A stretch of 64,000 nt of DNA from Terriglobia bacterium (GTDB lineage: Bacteria > Acidobacteriota > Terriglobia > Terriglobales > Acidobacteriaceae): positions 124,001 to 188,000 of the forward strand of contig JAIQGL010000004.1 in assembly GCA_020072585.1 (NCBI GenBank), read 5' to 3'. Positions 24,018 to 33,133 of this stretch are shown here, one piece after another. Both the position numbers and the translations under genes were made by a program. The stretch's first letter is position 1. Every line of letters begins with the position of its first letter. The notes beneath the pieces were generated by a model. The model saw nothing but the letters and a program-made list of their open reading frames with translations, was not told where the DNA came from and did not search any database.

Positions 24018-24364
24018 TTTTCCGATCACGCGCGATGAAGGCGATCCCGCGCGATCATCCGAATTCTAATCAGTGTTATCCGTATTCATCCGTGGTAAGG
24101 TTTTCTCTGGTCTTCCGTGGAAAAAAAGATCTTCTGGATGCTCTTCATCGTCCTGAGCCTCATCATGGACGTAGCTCTGCCGCTCTGGTGGAGTCTTGCC
24201 TTGACGTTGCCTCTGTTGGTGCTCTGCTGGTGGGTGGCTTACAGGAGCGGATGGTTCAATTGAGACATTCGCATCGGAAACAAAGACTCACCACTGATCC
24301 ACACTGATGACACTGATCAGGAAGCGGATGATCGCGCGTGATCGCCGTCATCGCACGTGATCGG
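24018..24364. repeat. Dispersed GATC-rich and CACTGATCA repeats upstream of serS
   Basis: Copies of a near-palindrome reading GATCGCGCG-GATCGCC-GTCATCGCGCG-GATCGG occur at about 24018-24062 (inverted) and 24328-24364, with variants of ACTGATCAACACGGATAA around them. Another copy is at 25877-25917, so the elements flank serS. A small membrane-protein frame lies between the first two copies. From 24380 to 24570 there is more repeat-like text (CCTCCGTGCCTCCGTGTCTCC) and no gene. Confidence 0.7.
24117..24263 (+). CDS. Small hydrophobic membrane protein
   Basis: A 48-codon frame starting with GTG (alternative ATG at 24165). It reads VEKKIFWMLFIVLSLIMD and then PLWWSLALTLPLLVLCWWV, giving two membrane segments joined by a short turn, and ends YRSGWFN. 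This clean, Trp-rich two-helix composition is unlike random frames in this GC-rich DNA. The function is unknown. No strong Shine-Dalgarno is visible, which lowers confidence. Confidence 0.5.
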   Translation: MEKKIFWMLFIVLSLIMDVALPLWWSLALTLPLLVLCWWVAYRSGWFN

Positions 24365-24572
24365 AAAACAAAAGCTTGAAACTCTAAAAGTTCTTCAGCG
24401 CAAAGGGATCTCTCCCCTTCGTCAAACTCAGGGTCGAGATTTCAGAAAAGACCTATCAGTGTCATCAGTGAAAATCAGTGGTGAGGGTTTTCTAAAGCTC
24501 TCCTCCGTGCCTCCGTGTCTCCGTGGTGGATTTTCCCTCTGCGTCCTCCGTGGTAAATGTTTGGTAAAGTAG

Positions 24573-25868
24573 ATGGATTCTATGCTCGATTTAGCCTACG
24601 TCCGAGAGAACCTGACACAGATTGAAGAGATGCTGCGCCGCCGCGGCATGGACCCCCAGAGCGTCCTAAGCGGCTTCCGCCAGATGGATGAAAAGCGCCG
24701 CGCGCTGATCACGCAGTCAGAGACGCTGAAGGCGCAGCGGAACCGCGCGTCAGAGGAAATTGCCAGGCTCAAAAAAGCCGGGCAGGACGCCACCGCGCAG
24801 ATGGAGCAGACCAAAGCTTTGCGCGCCGAGAGCGACGATCTGGAAAAACAGGCGAGCGAGATTGACCAGGAGCTGCGCACCATGCTGGCCGGAATCCCCA
24901 ACGTGCCGCATGAGTCGGTGCCGGTGGGGCGCTCCGCCGACGACAACAAGCAAGTCCGCGTGTGGGGCAAGCCGCCCGAGTTCAGCTTTACTCCCAGGCC
25001 GCACTGGGAGCTGGGCGAGCAGCTGGGCATACTGGACATGGAGCGTGCCGTGAAGCTGACGGGCGCGCGCTTTGCCGTCTATTGGGATATGGGCGCCAAA
25101 CTGGAGCGGGCGCTGGCCAACTTCATGCTCGACCTGCATACCAGCGAGCATGGCTACACGGAGGTACTGACGCCGTACATGGTGAATTCGGCGTCAATGT
25201 ACGGCACGGGGAACCTGCCCAAGTTCGCCGCCGACCTGTTCAAGATCAATGATCACGATCTGTGGCTGATTCCCACGGCGGAGGTGCCGGTGACGAACCT
25301 CTATCGCGACGAGACGATTGACGCGGCGCGGCTGCCGCTTTCCGTCACAGCCTACACGCCGTGCTTCCGCAGCGAGGCCGGGTCGTATGGCAAAGACGTG
25401 CGCGGGATCATCCGGCAGCACCAGTTCCAGAAAGTCGAGCTGGTCAAGTTCGCGCGTCCGGAGCAGAGTTACGAGCAGCACGAGCAGCTCACGCGCAATG
25501 CCGAGACGGTGCTCGAAAAACTCGGTCTGCATTACCGCACCATGCTGCTGTGCACCGGCGACATGGGACAGGTCTCTGCCAAGACCTATGACATTGAGGT
25601 CTGGCTGCCGGGTCAGCAGCTCTACCGCGAGATTTCTTCCTGCTCAAACTTTGAGGCCTATCAGGCGCGGCGGGCGAACATACGCTTCCGTCCGGAGGGA
25701 AGCAAGAAGAGCGAGTATGTGCACACGCTGAACGGCAGCGGACTGGCGATCGGCAGGACGTGGCTGGCGATTATGGAAAACTACCAGCAGGCCGACGGCA
25801 GTGTGGTGGTCCCCGAGGCGCTGAGGAAGTATGTGGGCGTGGAGCGGATCACGGCGAAGAAGTTCTGA
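24573..25868 (+). CDS. serS: Seryl-tRNA synthetase
   Basis: A 431-residue class II aminoacyl-tRNA synthetase that charges tRNA-Ser in the cytoplasm. Residues about 1-110 form the antiparallel coiled-coil arm that contacts the tRNA long arm. The catalytic domain shows motif 2 ([14 protein letters not shown]) and motif 3 ([17 protein letters not shown]), plus the serine-pocket TAEVPVTN block. It is full length. The start may be M1 or M4 (24582), as bacterial SerRS usually begins near MLDL. It is monocistronic, with GATC-rich repeats on both sides. Confidence 0.96.
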   Translation: MDSMLDLAYVRENLTQIEEMLRRRGMDPQSVLSGFRQMDEKRRALITQSETLKAQRNRASEEIARLKKAGQDATAQMEQTKALRAESDDLEKQASEIDQELRTMLAGIPNVPHESVPVGRSADDNKQVRVWGKPPEFSFTPRPHWELGEQLGILDMERAVKLTGARFAVYWDMGAKLERALANFMLDLHTSEHGYTEVLTPYMVNSASMYGTGNLPKFAADLFKINDHDLWLIPTAEVPVTNLYRDETIDAARLPLSVTAYTPCFRSEAGSYGKDVRGIIRQHQFQKVELVKFARPEQSYEQHEQLTRNAETVLEKLGLHYRTMLLCTGDMGQVSAKTYDIEVWLPGQQLYREISSCSNFEAYQARRANIRFRPEGSKKSEYVHTLNGSGLAIGRTWLAIMENYQQADGSVVVPEALRKYVGVERITAKKF

Positions 25869-25962
25869 CGGAATCGGGTGATCGCGCGGGATCGCCGTCA
25901 TCGCGCGGGATCGGAAAAACAAAACCTCACCGCTGATGAACGCGGATAACACTGATCAGGAA
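25869..25962. repeat. GATC-rich repeat downstream of serS
   Basis: Contains GTGATCGCGCGGGATCGCC and GTCATCGCGCGGGATCGG followed by CCGCTGATGAACGCGGATAA. It is the same family as upstream of serS. Confidence 0.7.
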
Positions 25963-26098
25963 AATCAAAAGTTCCCTGATTTTCGCAGCTTCGAAAAATT
26001 TGGCAATCCCGGCAATTTTGGCAATTCCTTGATTCTGGGCGCGATGACGTCTGCCTAAAGGCCCGCGATTCACAAGCGAATCGCTAGACGCTGATACT

Positions 26099-26134
26099 GA
26101 TAGTGGTCAGTTTTTCAAAAACTGACCCACTATC
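26099..26134. other. Strong isolated hairpin
   Basis: GATAGTGG-TCAGTTTTT pairs with AAAAACTGA-CCCACTATC: 17 base pairs with a single bulged C and almost no loop. It lies 50 bp before the next gene in a 310-bp spacer. It could be a cruciform-forming operator or the end of a small mobile element. The T/A tract is inside the stem, so it is not a normal terminator. Confidence 0.6.
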
Positions 26135-26182
26135 TGCAATTCCTTGAACGGGGCCGTCCGGCTTCGATACACTTAAGACATC

Positions 26183-26545
26183 ATGTCTCACATTGGGCGC
26201 ACGCTGAAGGGCTATTTGTTCTGGACCTACACGCGGGGAAGTTTCCATTACGACGTAATGGTGACGCTGATCCTGGCGTTTATCTTTATTGCGCCGCATT
26301 TCATTGACTTCAAGGACAAACCGGGAGGGCGCCAGCCGCATCCTACTGACATTATTGCCAGCGCAGATGGAAAGAGCTACCAGGTGGACGCCCAAATGGT
26401 GGACGCCCAGGACGAAGGCATGGTGCGCGCCAATTTTCAGCGCGTGCTCAGGCCGATTGCCGGCGCAGTGACCGTGGACCGCGTGGAGCAGGTGCGGGAC
26501 GGCGCCGGACATGTGGTGGCGTATCGCGCGTGGGTGCGGAGATAA
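26183..26545 (+). CDS. Single-pass membrane protein of unknown function
   Basis: A 120-residue protein with a short cytoplasmic N-terminus, one transmembrane segment at about residues 25-43 (VMVTLILAFIFIAPHFI), and a soluble C-terminal domain of about 75 residues with alternating beta-type sequence (VTVDRVEQVRD, HVVAYRAWVRR). No family is recognised. The topology suggests a periplasm-facing domain. It is upstream of the LolA-like gene on the same strand with about 140 bp between them, so a role in envelope biogenesis is possible but only by proximity. Confidence 0.65.
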   Translation: MSHIGRTLKGYLFWTYTRGSFHYDVMVTLILAFIFIAPHFIDFKDKPGGRQPHPTDIIASADGKSYQVDAQMVDAQDEGMVRANFQRVLRPIAGAVTVDRVEQVRDGAGHVVAYRAWVRR

Positions 26546-26687
26546 AGCCAGACCAAGATCCTCCTGGACTCCAAGATCTGCCTGGATTCAAAGAGCGGCC
26601 TGCCGAGCATGGGCAACGCTTGATCTTGATCACGCACTGCTGGGCGGAGATGCAATGCGCACGGTTTGCGAGCGAGAAGGAAATTGA

Positions 26688-27539
26688 ATGTCGATGAAGC
26701 GCAAGTCATTTTTATCTAAATCCAGGCTCTCTAAATCTGGGTTCTCTAAACCTAGGTTGTCGAAATTCGCGTACGGCAAATCGACGTTGACGAGGTTGGC
26801 TCTGGCAATCCTATGTGTGGCTCTGGCTCCGGCGCCGGGATTTGCCAAGAATAAGAAGGCGCAGAAAGCCGCTGAAGCCGCACCAGCAAAGGCAGGCGAA
26901 GGAAAGACCCCTTCTTCCAAGGGGGAGAGTGATCTCAATGCGGTGCTGGCGAAGATGAACCAGACAGCGGCGAGCTTCAAGACAGCGCAGGGAGATTTTG
27001 AGTTTGAAACCTATCAGAAAATAGTGGATGAAAAAGACCACCAGCAGGGACGCATTTATTTTCGGCGCAGTGGTAAAAGCGTGGATGCGGCGTTCAATAT
27101 CGTCGGGCGGGCGCCGAAGCAGGTGGTTTATAAAGACGGAAAAATCCGCATTTATGACCAGGGCATCAATCAGATTACAGAGAAAGAAGTAGGCAAGAAC
27201 CAGGCAGATGTGGATGCGTTTTTGAGCCTGGGCTTTGGCGCGCGCGGCGATGATCTGCTACGGGACTACGATGTGAGCATGACCGGATGGGAAACAGTGG
27301 ACGGGGTAAAGACGGCCAAGCTGGAATTGATCCCCAAAAACGAGAAATGGCGGCAGACGTATAACAAGATCGTGCTGTGGATTGATCCGGAGCAGGATGT
27401 GCTGCTGCGGCAGCAGTTTTTTGAGCCGGCAGGGGACTATCGGCTGGCGCACTATACCAACATGAAGCGGAACGGAAACCTCTCAGACGACGTCTTTCGT
27501 CTGAAAACGATTGGCCACCCCACTACGGTAAGGCCGTAA
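26688..27539 (+). CDS. LolA-like outer-membrane lipoprotein carrier family protein
   Basis: A 283-residue exported protein. After a long basic N-region built from a pentad repeat (LSKSR-LSKSG-FSKPR-LSKFA), a signal segment (LTRLALAILCVALAPAPGFA) is followed by a Lys/Ala linker. From about residue 85 the LolA-type half-barrel is recognisable (FETYQKIVDEKDHQQGRIYF, VVYKDGKIRIYD, KIVLWIDPEQDVLLRQQFF). LolA-fold proteins carry lipoproteins or related lipids across the periplasm. The N-region before the signal is unusually long because of the 15-bp array. Confidence 0.78.
   Translation: MSMKRKSFLSKSRLSKSGFSKPRLSKFAYGKSTLTRLALAILCVALAPAPGFAKNKKAQKAAEAAPAKAGEGKTPSSKGESDLNAVLAKMNQTAASFKTAQGDFEFETYQKIVDEKDHQQGRIYFRRSGKSVDAAFNIVGRAPKQVVYKDGKIRIYDQGINQITEKEVGKNQADVDAFLSLGFGARGDDLLRDYDVSMTGWETVDGVKTAKLELIPKNEKWRQTYNKIVLWIDPEQDVLLRQQFFEPAGDYRLAHYTNMKRNGNLSDDVFRLKTIGHPTTVRP
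26715..26774. repeat. 15-bp tandem repeat in the LolA-like gene
   Basis: Units beginning TCTAAA or TCGAAA at 26715, 26730, 26745 and 26760 encode the LSK pentads before the signal peptide. An 18-bp repeat (AGATCCTCCTGGACTCCA-type) lies just upstream at about 26558-26595. Confidence 0.75.
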
Positions 27540-27708
27540 TAAGAAAAAGTTAATAGCGTGAGCAGGGGTCGGCGGGGTAAAATCAACGCAAAGACGGGCC
27601 CAGGACGAGCAACTTGGAAAGGCCCGTAAAGTCTTGCAATCGTCAGCCAACCCTACAGCCCGCGGGACGGGTGGCAGCATCTAAAATATCTGGATTGAGG
27701 TGTCTTTG

Positions 27709-27963
27709 ATGGCTAAGGTTCTTACGCTACCGATCAAGCCAGAAATGCCCGATCCGGGGCGTCGTAAGGGAACACCACGTAAAACCGATCCACGCTATGT
27801 GGAAGGGCAGCGGCTATTGGTGGAAGCCATGAAGTATCTGATCCAGCAAGACCCCCAGGGAAACAAAGACGCTGTGATGATTATTTCAGAACACTTCAGG
27901 ACCCGGTTTAGGATGTCAGACCGGCCTGTCGATCTACCAGCTTTCCCACCTGAATCTAAGTAA
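27709..27963 (+). CDS. Small hypothetical protein
   Basis: An 84-residue soluble protein starting MAKVLTLPIKPEMPDPG. It has a basic Pro/Gly-rich N-terminus and a helical middle (VEGQRLLVEAMKYLIQQ). GAGG lies 8 bases before the ATG at 27709, so this start is preferred over the GTG at 27700. No family is recognised. It sits alone between the LolA-like gene and the large TonB-dependent receptor. Confidence 0.65.
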   Translation: MAKVLTLPIKPEMPDPGRRKGTPRKTDPRYVEGQRLLVEAMKYLIQQDPQGNKDAVMIISEHFRTRFRMSDRPVDLPAFPPESK

Positions 27964-28172
27964 AGTCCTTTATCTTCCAAAATCTGAATATCTGGTGGGA
28001 TAAAATCCATTATTTCAGATTTAGTTTGCCCTTTTCTCTCGTAAAGCACTGATATCAAAGGCTGAACAACGGGGAACGATAGTTGCAATATGGTATTAAA
28101 GCAACATTCGTGTCTCGTGCGTGACGAGCCTATGTTGTGTGCTCTCAAACTGAAAACAATGGAGATGCAAGG

Positions 28173-31100
28173 ATGAATCGTAAACTGCGCGACAAATTAA
28201 TTCTGGTCGCCACATGCTTGACGTTGCTTTGGTGCATCCCGTCTTTTGGTCAGGTGCTGAAGGGTTCAATCTCCGGCACAGCGGTCGATCAGCAAGGCGC
28301 GGTCGTTTCGGGCGCTCAAGTTAAGGCGACAAATATTGGAACAGCAGGTGTATTGACCACGACCACGGATAATTCCGGCTCGTTCCGTTTTAACCTGATT
28401 CCAGCCGGCGAATATAAAATTGAAATCTCAGCTCAGCACTTCAAAACTGCTGTGCAAAGCAATGTGGTCGTCACTGCCGGACGCGACAGCGGCTTGGGTA
28501 CGGTCAAGCTGACGGTTGGCGAAACCAGCACTACGGTAGAAGTTACGGCTGACGCGCCCCTGATTGAAACCACACAGGCGCAGGTCACCAACACCTTCTC
28601 TGGCGTCCAGCTCTCATCGTTCGCCGGCGTCCAGGAAAACCAGGGTTTGGATAACCTGGCATTGTTCGTACCTGGCGTTAGCTCGGTGCGCGACAACTCG
28701 TTCTCAAACACGAACGGCGGCGTAGGTTTCAGCTCCAACGGTCTGCGTGGCCGCAACAATGACCAGCAGATTGACGGTCAGAACAATAACGACAACAGCG
28801 TTGGCGGCCCTGGCTTGTTCGTCAGCGATGCCGAATTCGTTTCCCAGTATGTTCTCGTCACCAACCAGTTCGGCCCCGAATATGGCCGCAACTCCGGTTC
28901 CGTCGTCAACGTGGTTACCAAGTCCGGCAGCAATGCCTGGCATGGCAGCATTTACGGCGCTGAGAACAACTCGATTCTGAATTCTCTTTCCAACTTCCAG
29001 AAAAATTCTGATATTTGCGACACCAACTGCTTAACGAAGCCACCGCGCTCGAATAATGAGTTCACCGGCTTCACTATCGGCGGCCCCTGGATCAAGAACA
29101 AGCTGTTCTTCTTCGGCGGATTTGACGATCAGATCATCTCCCAGAGCAACATCTTCTCGTCGGGCAACCTGACTCCGACTCCAGCTGGACTGGCGGCGCT
29201 GGCTGCCTGCTTCCCCACCGGCATACAGAATGATGCTGTTCTGGCGATCACCAAATTCGGTCCGTATGGCGTTTCCGGCGGCAATCCTCAGGTCAACGGA
29301 ACTCCTGTGGCTGGAATCGTTGGAGCTTGCCCGGCAGCTACGTTTGCCGGTGTCACTCGCACTGTCTCGCAGCCCGTTCACAATTTCAACTGGGTGATCA
29401 AACAGGACTTGCAGCTTGGCAGCGATAGCATCACAGCCCGCTACATCTTCAACCGTGGCAACAGCTTCAACATCGGTGACAATGGTGCTGCCGGCTACTT
29501 CTTCAACGTTCCGGCGCTTAGCCAGGCCGTAATGGCCAGCTGGACGCATAACCTCAGCGCCCACATGGTCAATGAAGCCCGCATCTCCTTCGGTCGCTTG
29601 AACGTTGAGTTCGGTGGCAACAGCTTTGGCACGGAGCCCACGGCTGGCCAACTGGACCAGGCACTCACCAATGTGGCCTTCTCCGTCGGCGGACTCCTGG
29701 GTTATGGTCCTGCAACCAACCTGCCCCAGGCACGTATCGTTAACACCTGGCAGGCGCAGGACAACTGGAACTTGGTGTGGGGTAAGCATCAGTTAAAGGC
29801 CGGTGTGAACTGGACCTATCAGCGCTCGCCCAACATCTTCCTGCCCACCATTAACGGCGCGTACCGGTTTAGCAGCTGGAGTTCTTATTTCAACAACACT
29901 CCCAACCGCGTTCGCGTTGCCCTGGGGCCGTCATCACTCGATTTCCGCGAGTATGACACCTTCCTCTATGGCGGCGATGATTGGAAGATCAGCCAGAACC
30001 TCACGATTCAGCTTGGCTTGACCTGGTCCTATTACGGTCAGCCGGCGAATATTTTCAATGACATCACCACCAAGCGTGAGAGCAACGCCGCAACCGCATT
30101 CTGGAACCCGGCTCTGCCTCTCAGCGTTCGCACTCTGCCTACCATACCTGCTCCGAAAGACAGCCTCGGGCCGGCAGTGGGCTTTGTGTACTCGCCGCAG
30201 TGGGGTGGTTTCCTGACCGGACACGGCAAGACGACGTTCCGTGGCGGATACCGCATGTTGTATGATCCACCGTTCTACAACATCTACCTGAACGTCGCCA
30301 CCTCGGCGCCTGAAGTGTTCCTGAACTCGGTACCTTCGCCAGGAACGCATCCGTTGCCGGCAAATCCGACTGGCCCCAATGTCCGTGCCGCTCTGGCTTC
30401 TTCGCTGACGCCTGGCGTTTTTGATCCTCGCACCTTCGCCCAGACAAACATCACCCCGGACTTTGGCCCTGACAAAATCCATACCTGGACCTTCGGTCTC
30501 GAGCGCGAGCTCTCCAAGAACTCCGTCATCGAAGCACGGTATGTCGGAAACCATGCCACGAACCTCTTCCAGACCGTCAACGCCAATCCTCTGATTGGAC
30601 CGCTGCAGGCTGACTTCCCGAACCTGGTTCCCGCGGGCCTGACTCCCTGCGCCGCCTCCAATTTGGTCGGCCCAGGCGCGGCTGTTGCTGTTGGCCGCGT
30701 TAGCTGCGATGAAGGTATCCTGCGGCAGCGCACCAACACCGGATACTCCAACTACCATGCATTGCAGACGGAGTTCCGCGCCAACAACCTGTTCAAACAG
30801 CTGACCATCCGCACCGCTTACACCTTCAGCAAGACGCTGGACAACGTGAGCGAAATCTTCTCAACCTTCGGCGGTGGCAACACAACTTTCACCTCGCAGA
30901 ACCCCGCGAACCTCAAAGGGCCGGGCGAGTATTCACGCTCTGGTCTTGACTACCCGCATCAATTGTCACTGATCGTCACTGAACAGCTGCCTTTCATGAA
31001 GGAACAGCACGGCGCCATCGGTCACATCCTGGGCGGCTGGGCTCTGTCCGCGAATTACATCATCGCTTCCGGCCAGAACTACACGCCGGCACAGCTGTTT

Positions 31101-31700
31101 GCTGCGTCGGCCCTGAACCCTGACTATTACGATGCCGGGTTCTTCGGCAACTTTAACAGCGGCGTTGAAGCCATTCGCCCGTTCATCGGCAACCTGAACG
31201 CTCCGGCAACAGCGGTCGGTATTTATGCCGGCGATGCTTGCAACCTGTTTAACGCCAGCGCTACCGGTGGAGCTTGCGCCGCGTCCGTCTCGCCGACTCA
31301 GTTGTTGAGCGCTACGGCAATGGGACCGAACTGCATCGGCTCGCTCGTGGATTGCGCCGTTGTTCCTGTAACTAAGGACCAGGTGCGCTTCATCGTCAAC
31401 TCCAACACGTCACAAGGCATATTTGGCACACCGTTCGGCAATGCGCCGCGCAACCCGGTACGGGATGAAATCTCGAACATCGCCAACTTCTCAATTATCA
31501 AGAACATCAAATTGGGCGAGAAAGCGAACTTCGAGTTCCATACCACCTTCCTGAACGTGATGAACCATCCGAACTTTGGTAGCGTTGATCCGTTCATTGA
31601 AGATGCCGGTCTCCATGGCGCCTTCAACGGCTTTGGCGATGTAACTCAGACCAACAGCACGCCAAGGACGATCTTCTTTACCGGCAAGATCACCTTCTAA
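28173..31700 (+). CDS. TonB-dependent receptor with carboxypeptidase-regulatory domain (Oar-like)
   Basis: A 1,175-residue outer-membrane protein of the Oar-like group expanded in Acidobacteria. A signal peptide (ILVATCLTLLWCIPSFG) is followed by an N-terminal CarboxypepD_reg-like domain (GSISGTAVDQQGAVVSGAQV), then a plug (DNLALFVPGVSSVRDN, GRNNDQQIDGQNNNDNS) and a long beta-barrel ending in an aromatic C-terminal strand (FFTGKITF). It probably imports a carbohydrate or peptide substrate with TonB/ExbBD energy. The start at 28173 has GGAG just upstream; the frame is open to 28137. It is monocistronic, closed by a UUCG-loop terminator. The substrate is unknown. Confidence 0.92.
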   Translation: MNRKLRDKLILVATCLTLLWCIPSFGQVLKGSISGTAVDQQGAVVSGAQVKATNIGTAGVLTTTTDNSGSFRFNLIPAGEYKIEISAQHFKTAVQSNVVVTAGRDSGLGTVKLTVGETSTTVEVTADAPLIETTQAQVTNTFSGVQLSSFAGVQENQGLDNLALFVPGVSSVRDNSFSNTNGGVGFSSNGLRGRNNDQQIDGQNNNDNSVGGPGLFVSDAEFVSQYVLVTNQFGPEYGRNSGSVVNVVTKSGSNAWHGSIYGAENNSILNSLSNFQKNSDICDTNCLTKPPRSNNEFTGFTIGGPWIKNKLFFFGGFDDQIISQSNIFSSGNLTPTPAGLAALAACFPTGIQNDAVLAITKFGPYGVSGGNPQVNGTPVAGIVGACPAATFAGVTRTVSQPVHNFNWVIKQDLQLGSDSITARYIFNRGNSFNIGDNGAAGYFFNVPALSQAVMASWTHNLSAHMVNEARISFGRLNVEFGGNSFGTEPTAGQLDQALTNVAFSVGGLLGYGPATNLPQARIVNTWQAQDNWNLVWGKHQLKAGVNWTYQRSPNIFLPTINGAYRFSSWSSYFNNTPNRVRVALGPSSLDFREYDTFLYGGDDWKISQNLTIQLGLTWSYYGQPANIFNDITTKRESNAATAFWNPALPLSVRTLPTIPAPKDSLGPAVGFVYSPQWGGFLTGHGKTTFRGGYRMLYDPPFYNIYLNVATSAPEVFLNSVPSPGTHPLPANPTGPNVRAALASSLTPGVFDPRTFAQTNITPDFGPDKIHTWTFGLERELSKNSVIEARYVGNHATNLFQTVNANPLIGPLQADFPNLVPAGLTPCAASNLVGPGAAVAVGRVSCDEGILRQRTNTGYSNYHALQTEFRANNLFKQLTIRTAYTFSKTLDNVSEIFSTFGGGNTTFTSQNPANLKGPGEYSRSGLDYPHQLSLIVTEQLPFMKEQHGAIGHILGGWALSANYIIASGQNYTPAQLFAASALNPDYYDAGFFGNFNSGVEAIRPFIGNLNAPATAVGIYAGDACNLFNASATGGACAASVSPTQLLSATAMGPNCIGSLVDCAVVPVTKDQVRFIVNSNTSQGIFGTPFGNAPRNPVRDEISNIANFSIIKNIKLGEKANFEFHTTFLNVMNHPNFGSVDPFIEDAGLHGAFNGFGDVTQTNSTPRTIFFTGKITF

Positions 31701-31723
31701 ACACTTGCCGTTACAAACCTTCG

Positions 31724-31752
31724 GCCCGCCAGTTCGCTGGCGGGCTTTTTTA
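31724..31752 (+). terminator. Rho-independent terminator with UUCG tetraloop
   Basis: A perfect 9-bp stem GCCCGCCAG/CTGGCGGGC closed by TTCG and followed by TTTTTT, 24 bp after the receptor stop codon. Confidence 0.93.
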
Positions 31753-31801
31753 TTTCTTCCCCGGGGTTCCAGGTCTTGCCTTTTAGTAAAATCAATACAG
31801 G

Positions 31802-32989
31802 ATGAGCAGCAACGGCAATAACGCTCCGGTCAAACTTCCGATCTATCTCGATAACCACGCCACCACTCCGCTCGACCCGCTCGTTCTGGAAGCCATGCTT
31901 CCATTCCTCAGGGACAAGTTCGGCAACGCGGCCAGCAACAGTCATTCATTCGGCTGGGCCGCGGCTGCGGCCGTGGAGATGGCGCGCCGCCAGATCGCCA
32001 CCGCCATCGGCGCCTCAGCCCAGGAGATTGTCTTTACCTCCGGCGCCACGGAGAGCGATAACCTCGCCATCAAGGGCGTAGCGGAAGCCTGTAGTGACAA
32101 GGGCAACCACATTATTACCGCTGTAAGCGAACATAAAGCTGTACTCGATAGCTGCAAGCGCCTGGAAAAAAGCGGCTGCCTGGTGACATGGCTTCCTGTA
32201 AAGAGTGACGGTCTGATCGACCTTGACCAGCTCAAAACTGCATTCACGGACCGCACAATCCTGGTCAGCATCATGGCGGCCAACAATGAGACCGGCGTGC
32301 TCCAGCCAATCGAGGAAATCGGCCGGCTCTGCCGTGAACGTGGCGTGCTCTTTCATTCTGATGCCGTGCAGGCCCTGGGCAAGGTGCCGCTCGATGTCAC
32401 CCGCGCCAGCCTGGATCTGGCCTCCCTGACCGCGCACAAGCTTTACGGTCCTAAAGGGTGCGGCGCTCTTTACGTCAGTCAGTCCCCCTCCGTGCGTCTG
32501 GTCCCTATGATCGATGGTGGAGGCCATGAGAATGGCCTCCGTTCCGGCACGCTCAACGTTCCCGGTATTGTCGGCTTCGGCAAGGCCTGCGAGATCGCGC
32601 AAAATGAAATGCCGGAGGAGAGTTGCCGCCTTGCCGGACTGCGTAACCGTCTCCGTGACCGTCTGCTGGCTGGGCTGGATCACGTGGTGGTGAACGGCTG
32701 CATGGAACACCGCCTGCCTGGAAACCTGAATATGAGTTTTCTGCAAGTGGAAGGCGAAACCCTGTTGACCGGATTAAATGACGTGGCTCTGTCCAGCGGT
32801 TCAGCCTGCTCTTCAGGGAAAACCCACGCATCGCACGTGCTGAAGGCCCTTGGCCTGAGTGATGAGGCTGCGGGAAGCGCTATCCGTTTCGGCATCGGCC
32901 GTTTCAACACTGAAGCGGAGATTGATTACGTTGCCGGGCGCGTGATTGAGCTGGTCAAGAATCTGCGTGAAGTTTCTGCTCTTTCCTAA
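31802..32989 (+). CDS. Cysteine desulfurase (IscS/NifS family)
   Basis: A 395-residue PLP enzyme that removes sulfur from cysteine as a persulfide for Fe-S cluster and thiocofactor synthesis. Seen are YLDNHATTP at the N-terminus, TSGATESDN, the PLP lysine in TAHKLYGPKG, and the persulfide cysteine in SSGSACSSG. The long loop around that cysteine suggests class I (IscS-like). No iscU, iscR or thiI neighbours are in the window, so the specific partner is unknown. It starts at ATG 31802, 50 bp after the receptor terminator, so it is transcribed on its own. Confidence 0.93.
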   Translation: MSSNGNNAPVKLPIYLDNHATTPLDPLVLEAMLPFLRDKFGNAASNSHSFGWAAAAAVEMARRQIATAIGASAQEIVFTSGATESDNLAIKGVAEACSDKGNHIITAVSEHKAVLDSCKRLEKSGCLVTWLPVKSDGLIDLDQLKTAFTDRTILVSIMAANNETGVLQPIEEIGRLCRERGVLFHSDAVQALGKVPLDVTRASLDLASLTAHKLYGPKGCGALYVSQSPSVRLVPMIDGGGHENGLRSGTLNVPGIVGFGKACEIAQNEMPEESCRLAGLRNRLRDRLLAGLDHVVVNGCMEHRLPGNLNMSFLQVEGETLLTGLNDVALSSGSACSSGKTHASHVLKALGLSDEAAGSAIRFGIGRFNTEAEIDYVAGRVIELVKNLREVSALS

Positions 32990-33133
32990 AGTCCCGAAGC
33001 GCAGCGAGGGACCCCTATAGAGACAAGAAATTCGAGGGGACGGCTTTGCGTAACGTTGCGGCTACTTTTTATTCGCGGCTACTTAAGACTCTCGTAGCCA
33101 GAGGGATCTCTCGCTTCGCGCGAGACTTAGGAA

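Noticed and set aside
26630-26980. Antisense frame with pentapeptide-repeat-like text (DLENP, DLESL)
   Set aside because: It is produced by the 15-bp array on the strand opposite the LolA-like gene, which has the signal peptide and family match.
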